A stretch of DNA of 64,000 nt. Source: Meandrina meandrites (Eukaryota; Cnidaria; Anthozoa; Scleractinia; Meandrinidae). Both the position numbers and the translations under genes were made by a program. Shown piece by piece: positions 36,387-49,060 of this stretch (position 1 is its first letter; the number at the start of each line of letters is the position of its first letter). The notes below the pieces were generated by a model. The model did not search any database. It saw nothing but the letters and a program-made list of their open reading frames with translations, and was not told the DNA's origin. The DNA lies in assembly GCA_963693305.1 (NCBI GenBank), contig OY855913.1:17553484-17617483 (forward strand). Reading direction: 5' to 3'.

Positions 36387-39300
36387 AAGCTCAGGACCCA
36401 CCAGAATAAGTGGAGATGATGGCCTCCTCTAATAGCCTTTCAATGGAAAGAAAGAAATATTTTCAACTCAATTTGCATGTAAACTCATATATTTACGTTC
36501 AAATTTAAATCCATACAATCTCCTATACCCTTTTATAAGAACCTTTTTTATAAAAATATGAGGCTGAGATTTACCACAATTTTTGGAACCTAATTTCTAA
36601 GAACATACCCCAGCAAAGCTGAGAGTCGGACAACATGTTTATTTTGCCCATTTGTTTTAATTTCGTGTTAAATGAGCAGTATATGAAATAAATGCAAAAC
36701 TGTGGTCTCACAGTACAACTGAACTAAATGGTTACAAGGAAATACCTTGAAATTACCATGATTATTGTTTTCTTATTGCATGATACATAATTTATGTTGA
36801 ACATCTCAGTTTGTAGCACATCTTAGACTCATAAAATGTAACTGCAGTAATAACGTCTTTTAATAGTCTTCTTAAGGTACCTGCCCTGGCAAATTTGGTG
36901 CATTTTTGACCATATTAAAGACAGGGATATTTTCACTCAAAATTCTTCAAATCTTCCACACATAGTCATTGGCAAATGATAAACATATTGCCAATATTTT
37001 TTTTAACACCACGACTGCTCAATATGTTAATAATTAACTTTATTATTAACAGCTTATCTTAAACATTTTTAAGTTTTTCCAGAAGCCATTTAGCTTATTA
37101 CATGAAATTTTTGCGACACATTAATTTCGCGATTAAAAAAAGTCACGAAATATAAGTGACGTGATATCAGAAATTTTTTATATTTTGTAATTACCTTTAA
37201 TATCTGTAGACTGCAAAACAGCCGTATTTTTTTCGAACGCGCTCGAGCGGTCTTCGAATCGAGAGGTCTGGAACCAATGTCCCTCGGTTAGGTCGTCAAA
37301 GAAAAAAGGCAACGTTCGTGTCCCTTTAAGTACATAGAAAGCACCAAAACGAAAAAGAATAAAAGAATTTGGCAAAGATTTGGACGAAGTGTTAGCCGCC
37401 AGCGACAAAGGGTCATATTTTGATCAGGAGATGCTGCTGGCACTTAGCCTGTTCCAAGTGTTCGGTTAGTCCCCGGCGGGGAGCAGCGCCAAAAACGGTG
37501 CGTCGCCACGCTAATCCCGAATTTCACGGTGCTCCCTAACTCACCTAACGCCTGGCACTATAGGAGAGATCAGTACTTTATTACATGCGTACATGTTTTG
37601 TCTAATATTGAGTGTTATTACAGATGTAAAAGTATCGCCTAAAGATTGACAAACGCACTATTGTTTTGACAAAAAAAAATATACCCAGATGCTCTCAGTC
37701 TAAAAGCATGGTTTCGTTGATCGTTTCTCTGCTTACAGGAATGAAAATAACCTCATTGGTATCAGGATTAGTTCTTCGTTTGAAGCTTCCTTTATGTTGC
37801 TCGCGACCGCGATTGCCATAGAACTGTTTATACTTGTGACAGATGGAGACCGCTTTGATAGTAATTCCCTTTGTTTAAGTAAAATGAGCCTTCAACTCAT
37901 CGATCAACGCGTAATCACTTTTTCACACGTCTTGTGTAATTAAACCGGAAAAATGCCCCATTCCAAATTCGAATAGCCTGCGAATACAGCCGCCTCTCAT
38001 TCGCGTGTCGCACATTTAGTTCGTCTTTTAAAAGGTTTAAAACCTTTTTCGCTGAAATTTGGCAAGAACGTTGCCCGATAATTGGGCAACAAAACTGTGT
38101 CAGGGATTTTTCTTTTGTTCCTCTTTCAAAGTTACTTGCTTTCGAGCTTTCGGATCTCGAGTTCGTGTCGAGTTCGAGCCGAGTGGCACCATCTACGTAA
38201 ATTGCAGTAGGCTATGGTTCCAGTAGCCTGTGTACAGCCGTCCCGCTCCCCTCAAAAAAATCGGTTCCCTAACCGATTTTTTTGAGGGGAGCGGGACGGC
38301 TGTACACAGGCTATCGATACCGTCCCATTCGTAGTTTGAGGCAAGATGTTTTCGGCTGTTCCATTTGTTCAAGATGCGTCGCTGTCCCTTGAGAAATCTT
38401 GCGAATTGCAAAAAATATCGTTGTCTGAAAACCGTGTGGACACTATTTATCCTAGCGATATTCTTTACAAATATATACTGAAGGTTGAGCCTATAGTATT
38501 TATCATGATTTATATGTGCTGAGATTTTTAAACAAATGGATGAGGGATTGCAATGACGGCTCCCGGTTTGAGCATGCCAGAGCTCAAATTGAGGCCAAGT
38601 GTAATTTTTATGCTATGAGCTAATTTTCGAAATGAAATGATCGCTAGATTACGAAAATACATGTATACCTTCAGTATATTCCCAAACCTATTGAAATAAA
38701 ATTAGCTCAACCATTCAACGACTTAGTCTCCGTCACAGGCTGCGAAAGAGACTATCAACGACTTTACCCGTGTCACAATACACGCAAAGCTCACGCGCGC
38801 GAATGTCCCGTACGGATTTCAGCCTTTGGCTGACGACAGGTATTCAAACTTGTCTGTATGTTCGAATGTCGTCAGTGTAAAATTGTTCACAATAGAGTTA
38901 ACACCTGCGAACATGCTCCCAAGTGGTTGAGGGTAAAAAATAAACTGAATCAGCAGAATCAGCGAGTGCAGTGAGCCGAGTACAGCCCATATAAAGAGCC
39001 GGTCAATTTGACACCTCGTGTATACAGTTCGGTTTGGGGTTACGCTGTCAAGTCCAGTTTTCCTGAAAGTTTCTTTCGGATTGATGCCTCTGGATGAGTT
39101 TGTACAATATGCGAGCCATGTAAGTCATGCGAGCCAGAAATTTCTTATCCCGATAAAAAGGCTCACTACTAAACTAATCGTAGGCTAACCAGGCTTGCTG
39201 ATGTGTTACTTGGGCTAACCGGAATGCGGAATGGCTCACATGACTCCCTGGCTCGGACTTTGTCAAGACCCTTCAAGAAAATGCCTACACTGGGAAGAAG

Positions 39301-41892
39301 AGATTGTCTCTCTTGTTTCTTGTACAGAGAAATGGAACAGGAGATAACTACCAGAGCAATTCTTCGCTCTGCTTGGAAAAGTCTCCAAGAAAAGGCAAAT
39401 CATCTCATCCCTACGATCGAAAGCCGAGCGGGCAAGCTCTGTGCCTCTGTCAGAACAATACAGCTTCAACTTCTCCATCGAACACAAGGCGGCGGATTTC
39501 AGCTTTAGCTGATAAATTCCTCTTTGGAGGCGATATTTACGTTCGATCGTGTGCCAGTAAAAGCACCACGAAAGGGGAATTGTACACTTTCTTTCGTTTC
39601 TCGTTTCCGGTTTGGCAGCAGACCAAGGGCGAACGACTTTTATCACTTGCAGCGCGCCAAATTTACAGGGAGAATTTTTCTCCTGTGGTTTTATCCAATC
39701 AGAAACAGGACAGCATGTCAATCAAACCAGATCCTTGCCAGATCAATCTAAAAGGTGAATCTCTCTGTTTACTATTTTCATTTAATATATTCGTTCAATC
39801 AGGCAAACTAGAAATCAACGGAAAGTAATCGAGGGCTACTGTAGTGGTAAGGAAGCCTTTCTCTCGGCGCTAACGGCGCTTACAATAGTCGACAGTAGTG
39901 CGGGGTCGGGAAACGCGCGCGATTTCTCGCTCTCCGTGACTGACTAGAACGCCAAGCTACGCTGGCTAGGAAACTTGACCTCCGAAACCGATCCTAGCCT
40001 GTGAAGTCGCTCCATACGTTTTCGACTGTGTTGGCAGGCTAAAAGACAGAGGTGCTGTCCGCTTGCTTGATTGCTGTGCCACTGGTCACCTTTATGCCAT
40101 GGCTATGGGACCAAACTGATTCAGTTCCAACAAACTTTGTTGAGTATTTTTGGTGGAGAACTCAGGGAAAATCTCAAGGCTCCGGAAACAAAACACGGTG
40201 TTGTTGTTGTTGCTGCTGCGCGTATGTCGCTTAAAGGTATATGCCCGGGTATATGGCATTTGGAAATTGGAAAGTCAATAAGCTTCTATTAAAGGACAAT
40301 AAATAAAGCATGATACTTGAAGAAACAGATGAATTCGTGTGCATTGAATAAACCTATTCTCTTTGTTGTCACTTTTATCGCACCTTCAATTTGCTTGTGT
40401 CGTTCGTCAAGCGAAGTCGAGCGCCTTTACACTGTCACAGCGAGTAGAAGCTTGAAAACTTTCTTCGATGGCGTTTCACTACGCTCTGAACAGTTTTAAA
40501 GTAAGCGGAGTAACTGCAGGGTACGCCGCCACATCGAGTCCGGTACTGAAAAGGGATGGCTACGCGGTATGCGGTACGCAGAAAGAATTAAATCCAAGAT
40601 GGCGAAGAATCTTATTTAAGTAGCTGGCTACGCGGTACGCGGTACGCAGAAAGAATTAAATTCAAGATGGCAAGGTATCTTAAGTTGAGCTGGCTACGCG
40701 GTACGCGGTAAGCAGAAAGAATTAAATTCAAGATGGCGAGGTATCTTCGTTGACGAATGTTTTTAAAAGTGTGCAACCCAACAATTGACCCGTTTGCGGG
40801 TGGGTACAAAACGAAGACCGAACACCTAAGACCCAAAAACGAAGAACCCTTCAAAATCGTCTTGAAATCACTTGAAAAAGGTTCACACATGATTCTCGAA
40901 ACAAGGAACAACAAAATATGCGATTTTCAGCGAATTTCACCGGGGTCTTTGTTTTGTACATAACCCTACTAAAAGTACAAAACGAAGACCCCTTTAAAAT
41001 CGTTTTGAAATCACTTCCAAAACGCTCACACATGATTCTCGGCCGAAGCAGAAACAAGGAGCACAGAGATTTGCGGTTATCAACGAGTTTGACCGGGGTC
41101 TTCGTTTTGTACATAACCCTGCCAAATGTACAAAACGAAGACCCCTTCAAAATCGTCTTGAAATCACTTCCTAAAGGCTTACACATGATTCTCGACCGAA
41201 GCAGAAACAAGGAGCACTAAGATTTGCGGTTATCGACGAATTTGACCGGGGTCTTCGTTTTGTACATAACCCTGCCAAATGTACAAAACGAAGACCTCTT
41301 CAAAATCGTCTTGAAATCACTTCCAAAAGGCTCAGTTCTTGCCTGGTGCGAACTGGAAATTAATCTTTGTATTTAAAGCAGGGTTGTCCTACTAGCACAC
41401 CACATTATCAAATCGAGGAGCGCGGCTTTTATCTCAAAAAACCATTACAGTCGTAAGCGGACAGCTCTACTTACGGCCGCCTTGTTTGAAACCCCGTTTT
41501 AACTCCCATACAAACCCTGCATTTTCACATTCTCGTAAGCGGACATTCCCGTAAGCGGCCGTGGACACTTTCAGAGATTACGACTTAGACTTTTTCTTTG
41601 TTTTTAAGCTCCCATAAGCGGACATCCGAAAGAAAATCCTATTAACAACCGCTGTATCTTGTTTTTATCAATCAACTTTACATCGCCGTTCATCACAATG
41701 ATTTCCCAGTAAATGCAGTACCATATTTCAGTGTTTGTTTTGTCGTCATCCACGTCCAGTTACAATACGGTATTTATTGGTAGCTGGGCAAGCTCCTGTA
41801 AGCGGCCATCTATCCCCTACACCTCTAGTGGCTTCTTACGGGAACCTTTTCTCGTAAGCGGCCAGCTCCAGTTACGGACACTTTTTTTCGCG
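36371..41892 (-). repeat. Right arm of the giant inverted repeat
   Basis: The arm of about 5.52 kb mirrors the left one. The inner 1.5 kb or so appears identical by eye, and the visible differences are in the outer part. The arm runs up to the base that pairs with the edge of the gap, so the true end of the homology is not visible. Confidence 0.95.
40850..41300 (-). repeat. Tandem hairpin units (right arm)
   Basis: Mirror copy of the array at 31420-31900, with hairpins at about 40940-40990, 41093-41146 and 41248-41297. Confidence 0.85.
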
Positions 41893-42411
41893 TCCCGAGG
41901 GTGTCCGCTTACGAGAGCTTCGACTGTACTGACATTACTAGCCTACGTAGCTGGCGGGATTTCGCGGGCGAGTGTATTTTTCAGCGGCAGCATGCTTTGG
42001 TCTTGGCCGCCAAGCAGCGAGGGGCATGGTGAGGAGTCGAATTTCACTCGCGGCTCCGCCGCTCGCTGATGCGGGCTTAGCGTGCGAACGTAGACGTAAG
42101 TTTTCGGCGGAGACAAGCGACAGCCGGAAATACGTCTGCGTTCGCAGGCTAACGCAGGCTTTGCCCACGCGAGAAAAATTCACTTGTGCCCGCTAATCCT
42201 GCCCGCTGCGCAGACTATGACATTACCAGCGATATGCACTTTGATTTGAGATCTCTGACGCCTTCGCCGACCGCAGTCCCGGAGAAGTTCGCGCCAAAAT
42301 GATGTCATTTGATTCGTTTTCCTTACGCTTCGTGCTCAGTGAGTTGATAAAGTTGATAACAACTGCGTTTTTTTAATAGCGTCTTGTGCTATGTGATACA
42401 AAATAAAATTG
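41893..42411. repeat. Repeat-rich DNA right of the palindrome
   Basis: It includes a copy (about 42085-42160) of the GCGAACGCAGACG foldback family, with AGTTTTCGGCGGAGACAAGC and GACAGCCGGAAATACGTCTG. Other copies are at 44270-44340 and 45635-45705. No gene was recognised. Confidence 0.6.
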
Positions 42412-42566
42412 TTTTTAGACGCTAAAAAGTTTCGGTTCAAATATACCAACATCTCGGCATTGCTGCCTTCATCAGGGAAAGCCAAAAAAGGTTTTGCTTA
42501 CTTTGATGAAGGCAGCAATACCGAAACGCGGGGATATTTGAACCCAAACTTTTTAGCGCCTAAAAA
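42412..42566. repeat. Foldback with ~65-bp arms
   Basis: The left arm contains GCTAAAAAGTTTCGGTTCAA and CTGCCTTCATCAGGGAAAGC; the right arm holds their complements (GATGAAGGCAGCAAT, TTGAACCCAAACTTTTTAGC). An open frame running through it (42409-42600) is a by-product. Confidence 0.75.
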
Positions 42567-42781
42567 TAATTTCATCGTGCTCAGTGAGCTCGACTTGTAG
42601 GCATGTCTGAATGTCCTCTATGAATTGCTTCTCTGTAGTATGCAGTTTGCTTAGATCACTTTTTTGTCCATAATCTGTTGTTGAAATGAGATCAGTTTTC
42701 GTTCCTTAATTTACTAAACGTTTTGTTGGGTGGGCTTGTTTGAAGTTGTTGCGCTGTAACATTTCCTCGAGCATGTTATCT

Positions 42782-42846
42782 AGTAAATATAAGTAGCCTA
42801 TGAATCCATATCCCGGATATGGATTCCTAGGCTACTTATATTTACT
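42782..42846. repeat. Near-perfect 65-bp palindrome
   Basis: AGTAAATATAAGTAGCCT pairs with AGGCTACTTATATTTACT around a centre of TCCATATCCCGGATATGGA. Confidence 0.8.
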
Positions 42847-42849
42847 TAT

Positions 42850-45630
42850 AGTCATGGCATGGCTTAAGATGAATTGTATATTAAAACTTTTTCTTGTGTT
42901 CATGTATGTACATGCTATGTAGGTAATTCTGCAACGACTTTACATATATATACTAGTGGTACCTATCGGTAGAAGTGCCAACGAGTACAACAAGAGAGAA
43001 GGGTTGTGAGGATAATAAATTTATTGTAAATGTTTGACTAAAAGTACACTTTATGATGTGGGTGTGATCAATGTACATTGCATGTATTCGTTGCGGAATG
43101 TTTGTGGAATAAACTGATGCGATTTGGTGAAGGCCTAATGAAGGAGTTCTAAAATGATACTAAAGTAGTGAGAAACCTTGTGAAATCCATGTAATTTGAG
43201 GGTTGCAAGCCATTGCAGTTCTATGCCGCTATTTTGGAAAGGTGTCAGCTGTTTTTTAAGTCCAATAGACCTTAAATCAGAGTGGCTGTGAGCCACTGAA
43301 ACTCGGAAAATATATAGCCTTTGTTTACTTCATATATAGTAACACAAATAAAGGCTGCATTTTACCCAACCCCCTACCCGCTTCACAAGACTAATTGATT
43401 ACTAAATTTAATATTAAAGACTCTCTGTCGACTGCGAGTGTTTGTTATTGTTTTGATTCTGGCGCTGAAGAAAATCGTTCGAAAATCAAGAAGATTTAGG
43501 GCATTCGCGGCCTAAAATAAAATATACCGGTAGAAACAGGTATAAAGTGTTTACTTTCGAGGTCATCCAGCTAAGAAATACTTTATTTTGAAATTATGAC
43601 CTCGCGTCGTGGGGGCGCAAGCTACAATTACAATTACAAGCTCCTGTCGCCATACGCGTCATTGGTCGTCATTTGAAACAACTCCATAAAATAAATTTCC
43701 TTTTTATTTGCTTTTAGAAGCACATATACAGAGTATATATATACAGTACTTAGTGCTCTTAAAATACAAGATGTAGAACTAGAGCAATGAACATTTCGTG
43801 GCGATTTCCATACCGCGGTTTGGAATTCCTGCGGAGATTGTTTCGATAAAGCGGTCACGTACAGATTCTAAATGCTTTCAGTTCGATCTTTTTTCAGTCC
43901 GAAAGATTGCCATTACTAGCGAGTAGGGGAAAAATGAAGCAAAGAACGCACTTTTCATCGAAATAAAAATTTCAAATAATCTCAATAAAGCTTACTTGGT
44001 ACTGGAAGAATCTACTGGCAATGCGAAGGGAAATAATTCTGCAGCGATTCAGTGTCACTCAGCTCAATACTGCAACAAACGTGGGCAGTTTTCACTTTGC
44101 CTGTATCCGAGGTCATCTTCTTTGTTTCTCCATTGATTCTGGGCAGATTTTCTTGAATAAATCTTTTCGGAAGAGCCTCTCGTTACAGTCTAGGCCTTCC
44201 GCAGGCGATTCTTGGCACCCGCCATGCATGGCTAAAAGCATATCGCGTACCGGCCGTTGTTTAGCTAGCCTGCGAACGCAGACGTATTTCCGGCTGTCGC
44301 TTTTCTCCGCCGAAAACTAACGTCTGCGAAAACGATTTCCGTGACGTCAAAATTCTAAGCCAATCACAGTTAGGCTTAGAAAATCTTAGAACCGCCACGC
44401 GTGTAGCCTGCGAGAGCATCGCACAATCGCGTGGAAAATAACAATATGACACTGCGCTGGGGAAAGTTTGTGAAGTGTTTAATTTGAAAAGTCAAATCAG
44501 GTAAATGCATTAAAGTACATGATTCAAAAGAGAAGAAAGACATATTCGTGAATCTTTCGAATGGATTTGGAAAATCAGTTATTTTCCAAGCATTGCCTGA
44601 GAGGAAATAGTATTTAGTGTAGCATTGTGATCGATCGTCGTTTCGCCGCTCGTTAGTTAGATGAATGGTCAGGTCAGCCCATTATCGTCGCTTGCGCTGA
44701 ATAGCGCTGTGATACATTGAAAATAGCGAATATTGAAAACAGCTGCTATTCGTTCGTGTACGGATCATGTACCAGAGGCTTGGAAAGGTGAGATAAAATA
44801 CAACAACAACAATTTATTGACTGAGGTATTTCCATAAAAATACATGGCATTACTTACTTACACTTCACTGTTAAACCTGGAGGAAGATATCAAATGAATA
44901 TCATAATACTATGAGTCTCGTGAGATTCGCCTTTACGCTGCGGTGTAGATGTAAACATAATTTGATCTATCACTGAAACCTGCGAAGGTTTTCATTCCTT
45001 GGACCAAATCTTTGAGTCTTAATGCAGCAAAAAAAGGCACTAGAAACGTTTAAGGGTTTAGAACTCCCCAAAACATCGGACTCAAACAAAACGACGCTTG
45101 TCGCAACCGTATTATGTAATTTCTCTGAAGGTGAAGATCCCGGGTGAAGATGAGACGCATCTGGTCGATTGCCGCCTCCTGCGTGTTGCTGGAATCTTTT
45201 TGCCAATCTATTGACGCAAAATCAGACATGATCACCGTCAAATTCTCTTCGGATTTCTTTCCCAATTTCGTCGAAATTTTGAAGGGCGTTCTTTAATGCC
45301 CGGGTTTAATCGCACACGTCGCTTGAAACACTTCAGTTTGTCAACAGATGGTCAGCTTTTCACAGCCCACGTTGCATGATTTATCAATGAAGGTATGCAC
45401 TAAAACACTTTAACCGAGTACATTAACCTTCTCCTTTGCAACTGAAAATGTTCTTCTGCAAAGAATCAACTTTCACGGCCGTCAAAAACCTTTCGTGTTT
45501 CATTCAACTTCGCATAGCAGCTTGCCTGTTTCCGCCGACAGCTATGTCGCGAGGGAGCCGCGTGGTGTTCACTCGTGTCTTATTCTAACGCGTAATCTGA
45601 TTGGCCAAAGAGAAAACAAAAGATTCAACG
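42850..45630. other. Intergenic, no gene recognised
   Basis: Apart from the foldback copy at 44270-44340, only short frames without motifs are seen. A TA-rich simple stretch lies near 43725-43745. Confidence 0.5.
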
Positions 45631-45871
45631 TCACGGAAATCGTTTCGCAGACGTTAGTTTTCGGCGGAGACAAGCGACAGCCGGAAATACGTCTGCGTTC
45701 GCATGTGAGTTTGCGGATCACGTATCGACGCCATGAATCATGCATCGTGCACGTGCTGAACAAATAAGTAGCGCGCTGATTGGCCACAACTATGACAAAT
45801 TGTGCACGTGCTGAACAGTTTCTGCTCAACAGATTGGCTAAAAACATCAGACATTGTGTCGTCACGATCTA

Positions 45872-45946
45872 CCTTACATTACATTACCTTACATTACATT
45901 ACATTACATTACATTACATTACATTACATTACATTACTTACATTTC
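45872..45946 (+). repeat. (ACATT)n microsatellite
   Basis: About a dozen tandem ACATT/TTACA units, slightly interrupted near the left end. Confidence 0.95.
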
Positions 45947-46270
45947 TACATTTTGGAGCGTTTGTGAGATTTTTTCCGCACAAACAAATCTTCTCACGGC
46001 TCTATAATCTGCCGCCTCGTCAGGCCTTCTGGTCTTCCAGAAGGCCTGACTCGTTGGCAATGAAACATTCAGTGGAAAGCATTTAGCATGATTGTTGCAA
46101 CATGTCATTCACAAAATGCTGAAAAAAATTGCAACATCTTTACAAATTTAATTTAACTGTTTTTCCCAAGGTACCTAGCAAAGTCTATGGCCCAAGGAAA
46201 TGCTTGTACATCCCTCCCTCCCGCCTTAGAGAGGCCTATGACCTCTTGTAAACCTCCCCCCTCTTCTGAC

Positions 46271-46890
46271 CCATATGGTTTTTCACCTATTCCTATCTCC
46301 GCACGTAGCCTCAGAGACCCATAGTCTCTCACCTATCCCCCACCTAGTCTTGGAGACCGATTGTCTCTTACCTATCCCCTCACCCAGCCTTGGAGACCCA
46401 TGGTCTCTCACCTATCCCCCACCTAGCCTTGGAGACCAATGGTCTCTCACCTATTCCCCCACCTAGCCTTGGAGACCCATAGTCTCTCACCTATCCCCCC
46501 ACCTAGTCTTGGAGACCCATGGTCTCTCACCTATCCCCCACCTAGTCTTGGAGACCCATGGTCTCTCACCTATCCCCCCACCTAGTCTTGGAGACCCATG
46601 GTCTCTCACCTATCCCCCACCTAGTCTTGGAGACCCATGGTCTCTCACCTATCCCCCCACCTAGTCTTGGAGACCCATGGTCTCTCACCTATCCCCCCAC
46701 CTAGTCTTGGAGACCATGGTCTCTCACCTATCCCCCCACCTAGCCTTGGAGACCCATGGTGTCTCTCACCTATCCCACCGCCTAGTCTTGGAGACTCATG
46801 GTCTCTCACCTATCCCCCCACCTAGCCTTGGAGACCAATGGTCTCTCACCCATCCCCCCACCTAGCCTTCGAAACCCATGGTCTCTTCCT
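46271..46890 (+). repeat. Minisatellite, ~40-bp unit, about 15 copies
   Basis: The unit reads CTATCCCCCCACCTAGTCTT then GGAGACCCATGGTCTCTCAC. Each unit contains the short palindrome GAGACCcatGGTCTC. The middle copies are almost identical and the edge copies are diverged, the usual pattern of unequal exchange. Not a CRISPR: there are no unique spacers. Confidence 0.95.
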
Positions 46891-46906
46891 TACCCCCACC
46901 CCTCAA

Positions 46907-47023
46907 AAGTGGGTCCCGAGCATGTAAAATAGTTTTGACCAGTTCCCTAACAAGTGACACACAAGTGATAAAATCTACCAAATGTTACAAAATTTGTCCG
47001 CTAGTGCGAATTGGCCCTTATCT
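46907..47023. repeat. Palindrome-centre-like motif joined to a MITE end
   Basis: GTGGGTCCCGAGCATGTA followed by ATAGTTTTGACCAGTTCCCTA resembles the centre of the giant palindrome (36315-36370). Immediately after, 46955-47019 is the reverse complement of the left end of the MITE at 6662-7500 (TTTGTCCGCTAGTGCGAATT). Confidence 0.7.
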
Positions 47024-47028
47024 ACCCT

Positions 47029-47330
47029 TCTCAAACTCATTAATAATTCATCTGGTTAGCACAAAGGAAATCAGAACCGTGACGGTGGTTTGAAATCTGA
47101 ATTAATTAGCATAGATTTTTAAGATTTTATTTCTCTGTTTTCTCCGTAGTTTTAGTTTCGATTGAGAAGATATATCAAACACTCGTGAGAGTGTTTCATC
47201 ACATGTCCAAACGCCTCGAACTTCGTCAAAAATACTCCGCTATGCGTCGTATTTTCAACTCTCTTCTCGGTGTTTGGAAATGTGATGAAACACTCTCCCT
47301 CGTTTTTGATAAATTACTAAATTTTTTGAG
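47029..47330 (+). repeat. Foldback repeat, copy 1 (GAGTGTTTCATCAC family)
   Basis: CTCAAACTCATTAATAATTC, then GATTGAGAAGATATATCAAA, and the pair GAGTGTTTCATCACATGTCC / AAATGTGATGAAACACTC. A partial copy with the same order of words is at 59783-60045. Confidence 0.7.
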
Positions 47331-47339
47331 TAAATAATT

Positions 47340-47480
47340 GTTATAGGCTCCGCGGCGCTTTGTGAACGCCCCCAAAAATACGCGTTTGTCACGGTTTCAA
47401 ATGGAGTAGAAATATGTTATCGCAAGTTTCCGGTTTACGCCAGGTTTTAATCCTTTGTTTTGATGAATATTTTACTAAAA
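47340..47480 (+). repeat. Direct repeat, copy 1
   Basis: GCGGCGCTTTGTGAACGC, CGTTTGTCACGGTTTC and TTTTGATGAATATTTTAC recur in the same order at 48276-48410, with moderate divergence. Confidence 0.65.
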
Positions 47481-47599
47481 AGAAGAAAGAGCCCAAGGAA
47501 ACGTTCGTAATATATATATTTTTTCAGTTTCATGATTAAATTTAAATATGCAAAAACTCCTAGGGAACTGTAGGCTAACTGCAGTGCTAACTAGGCTAG

Positions 47600-47800
47600 C
47601 CGATGTGTAATTTAGGCTAAACGTAATGGCTTGCAACTCCTATTACTCGCGAGCCTTATGAACCGTGCAAGCCAGAAATCCCTTATTCCATTATAAGGCC
47701 AAGGTTCATAAGCTAATAACTGTAGGCTAACCGGAGTATTGTTTACGCTAACCAGAGTGATTTAGGCTAACCGGAGTGGCTCGCTGGCTCGCAGAGTATC
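47600..47800 (+). repeat. GGCTAACCGGAGTGGCTCG repeat
   Basis: Several GGCTAACCGGAGT-like words and GCAAGCCAGAAATCCCTTAT resemble the stretch at 33470-33610 (and its mirror 39120-39250) inside the palindrome arms. This indicates a shared dispersed repeat. Confidence 0.55.
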
Positions 47801-48110
47801 CGGACCCTAAGCTAACAAAGCATTGCACATTCTGAAGCATCACCAAGTCCAGAGTTTAAAGGGAGCAATGGAAGAATGTTTGCAGTTTTGCTGGGATTTT
47901 GTAAAGCTCCCCGCCCCCCACCCTGGAATGATGAAATAGCTTTGCTACATTTTTTTTTCTTGCTTGCAGCAGTGTAAGAAATGTTTTCTATTTCATTTGT
48001 GGTGAATACATTTTTTTCTTCCGATAAGCGCTTGCAGGAATTTTTTTCGAAATCACCCACCTCCCCCCCCCCCCCACCCCCCATTCAACATTTAAATGGT
48101 CGGCCCCTGA

Positions 48111-48268
48111 TAGTCCATTTTCGATATTTTAAAATTCAGCCTAAAACAATAGACCTCAGTACGAGGCTCCGGGGAATAAACTATAGAGTTTGTGGGGCTT
48201 CTTCCCCGGAGCCTCGTATTGATGTCTATTCTTTTAGTTTGAATTTTAAAATATCGAAATTGGGCTAT
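48111..48268. mobile_element. Foldback MITE, AGCCCAATTTC family, copy 2
   Basis: Nearly perfect palindrome: CGATATTTTAAAATTCAGCC ... TTTGAATTTTAAAATATCG, with AGGCTCCGGGGAATAAAC inside. It pairs with the copy at 16564-16730. Confidence 0.8.
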
Positions 48269-48414
48269 TGCCGCAATGTGGCGCTTTGTTAACACCCACA
48301 AAAATACGAAATACGTGTTTGTCACGGTTTCGAATAGAGTAGAAATTACATTATTGCTTGGGAACGCCAGGTGTTAATCTTTTGCATTGATGAATATTTC
48401 ACAAAAAAAAATTA

Positions 48415-48800
48415 AGATCTCAAACTATACATGTTTGCTCACGAATTTTTTAGTTACATTGTGGATATTTGTGTTTATTTCGAATGGTTTTGCTGTGAAC
48501 ATCGAATCAACCACGGTCGATAAAGGCAACAGAATATAAAGAACGTGTCATTCTATGACAATTTAATAATTGAATCAGTTTTTGCTTTTCAATTGAATAA
48601 CAATTTACGTTTTGAATGAAAAGAAACCTTTCTGAAAGAATTCTGACGTACACGCTTGAACATGCGCTAATAAATCTCTCCCACTACTCCAAATCCAATA
48701 TCCAACAGTCTAATAAAGGTTTCTTGAAAAATATCTATTCACGAATTGCGTGCCTATGTTTCTAACATGGCGGACAAGTCACGCTTAGATTGTTTGCTTT
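48415..48800. other. Intergenic, no gene recognised
   Basis: AT-rich, with no frame or repeat identified. Confidence 0.5.
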
Positions 48801-48804
48801 TGCA

Positions 48805-49060
48805 CTAACCATAACTTGCATTAGGAATGTTCACATGTGAAGCAAACGCAAGCCGGGTGCAAGAAAATTGACAATTCTCCATTCCTTGTGCTTGAATTTG
48901 CGTTGTGCTGGTTGACATGTTTATCCTTGCATTTGCGTTTACTTTAGTGATTAACTGAGAACTCATTGATATCAAGTATTGATTATGCCATGGAATACTG
49001 TAGATGATTGATATGAGAACATGTGACCTATTTCACAATAATGTAAACAAAGTCCGTAGT
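48805..49060 (+). repeat. Orphan downstream flank of a lost gene unit
   Basis: GCAATGTTCACATGTAAAGC-like and TGCGCTTGAATTTGCGTTG words match the sequence downstream of the units 2 and 3 genes (30370-30600, 51330-51660). Here no gene body precedes them. It probably marks a former extra copy in the tandem series. Confidence 0.65.

Noticed and set aside
45752..45815. Another CACGTG pair (GTGCACGTGCTG twice, about 54 bp apart)
   Set aside because: The spacing differs and no gene is near; both copies sit in a short local repeat.
46271..46890. CRISPR-like array
   Set aside because: The repeats are contiguous 40-bp units without unique spacers, and the window is eukaryotic. It is a minisatellite.
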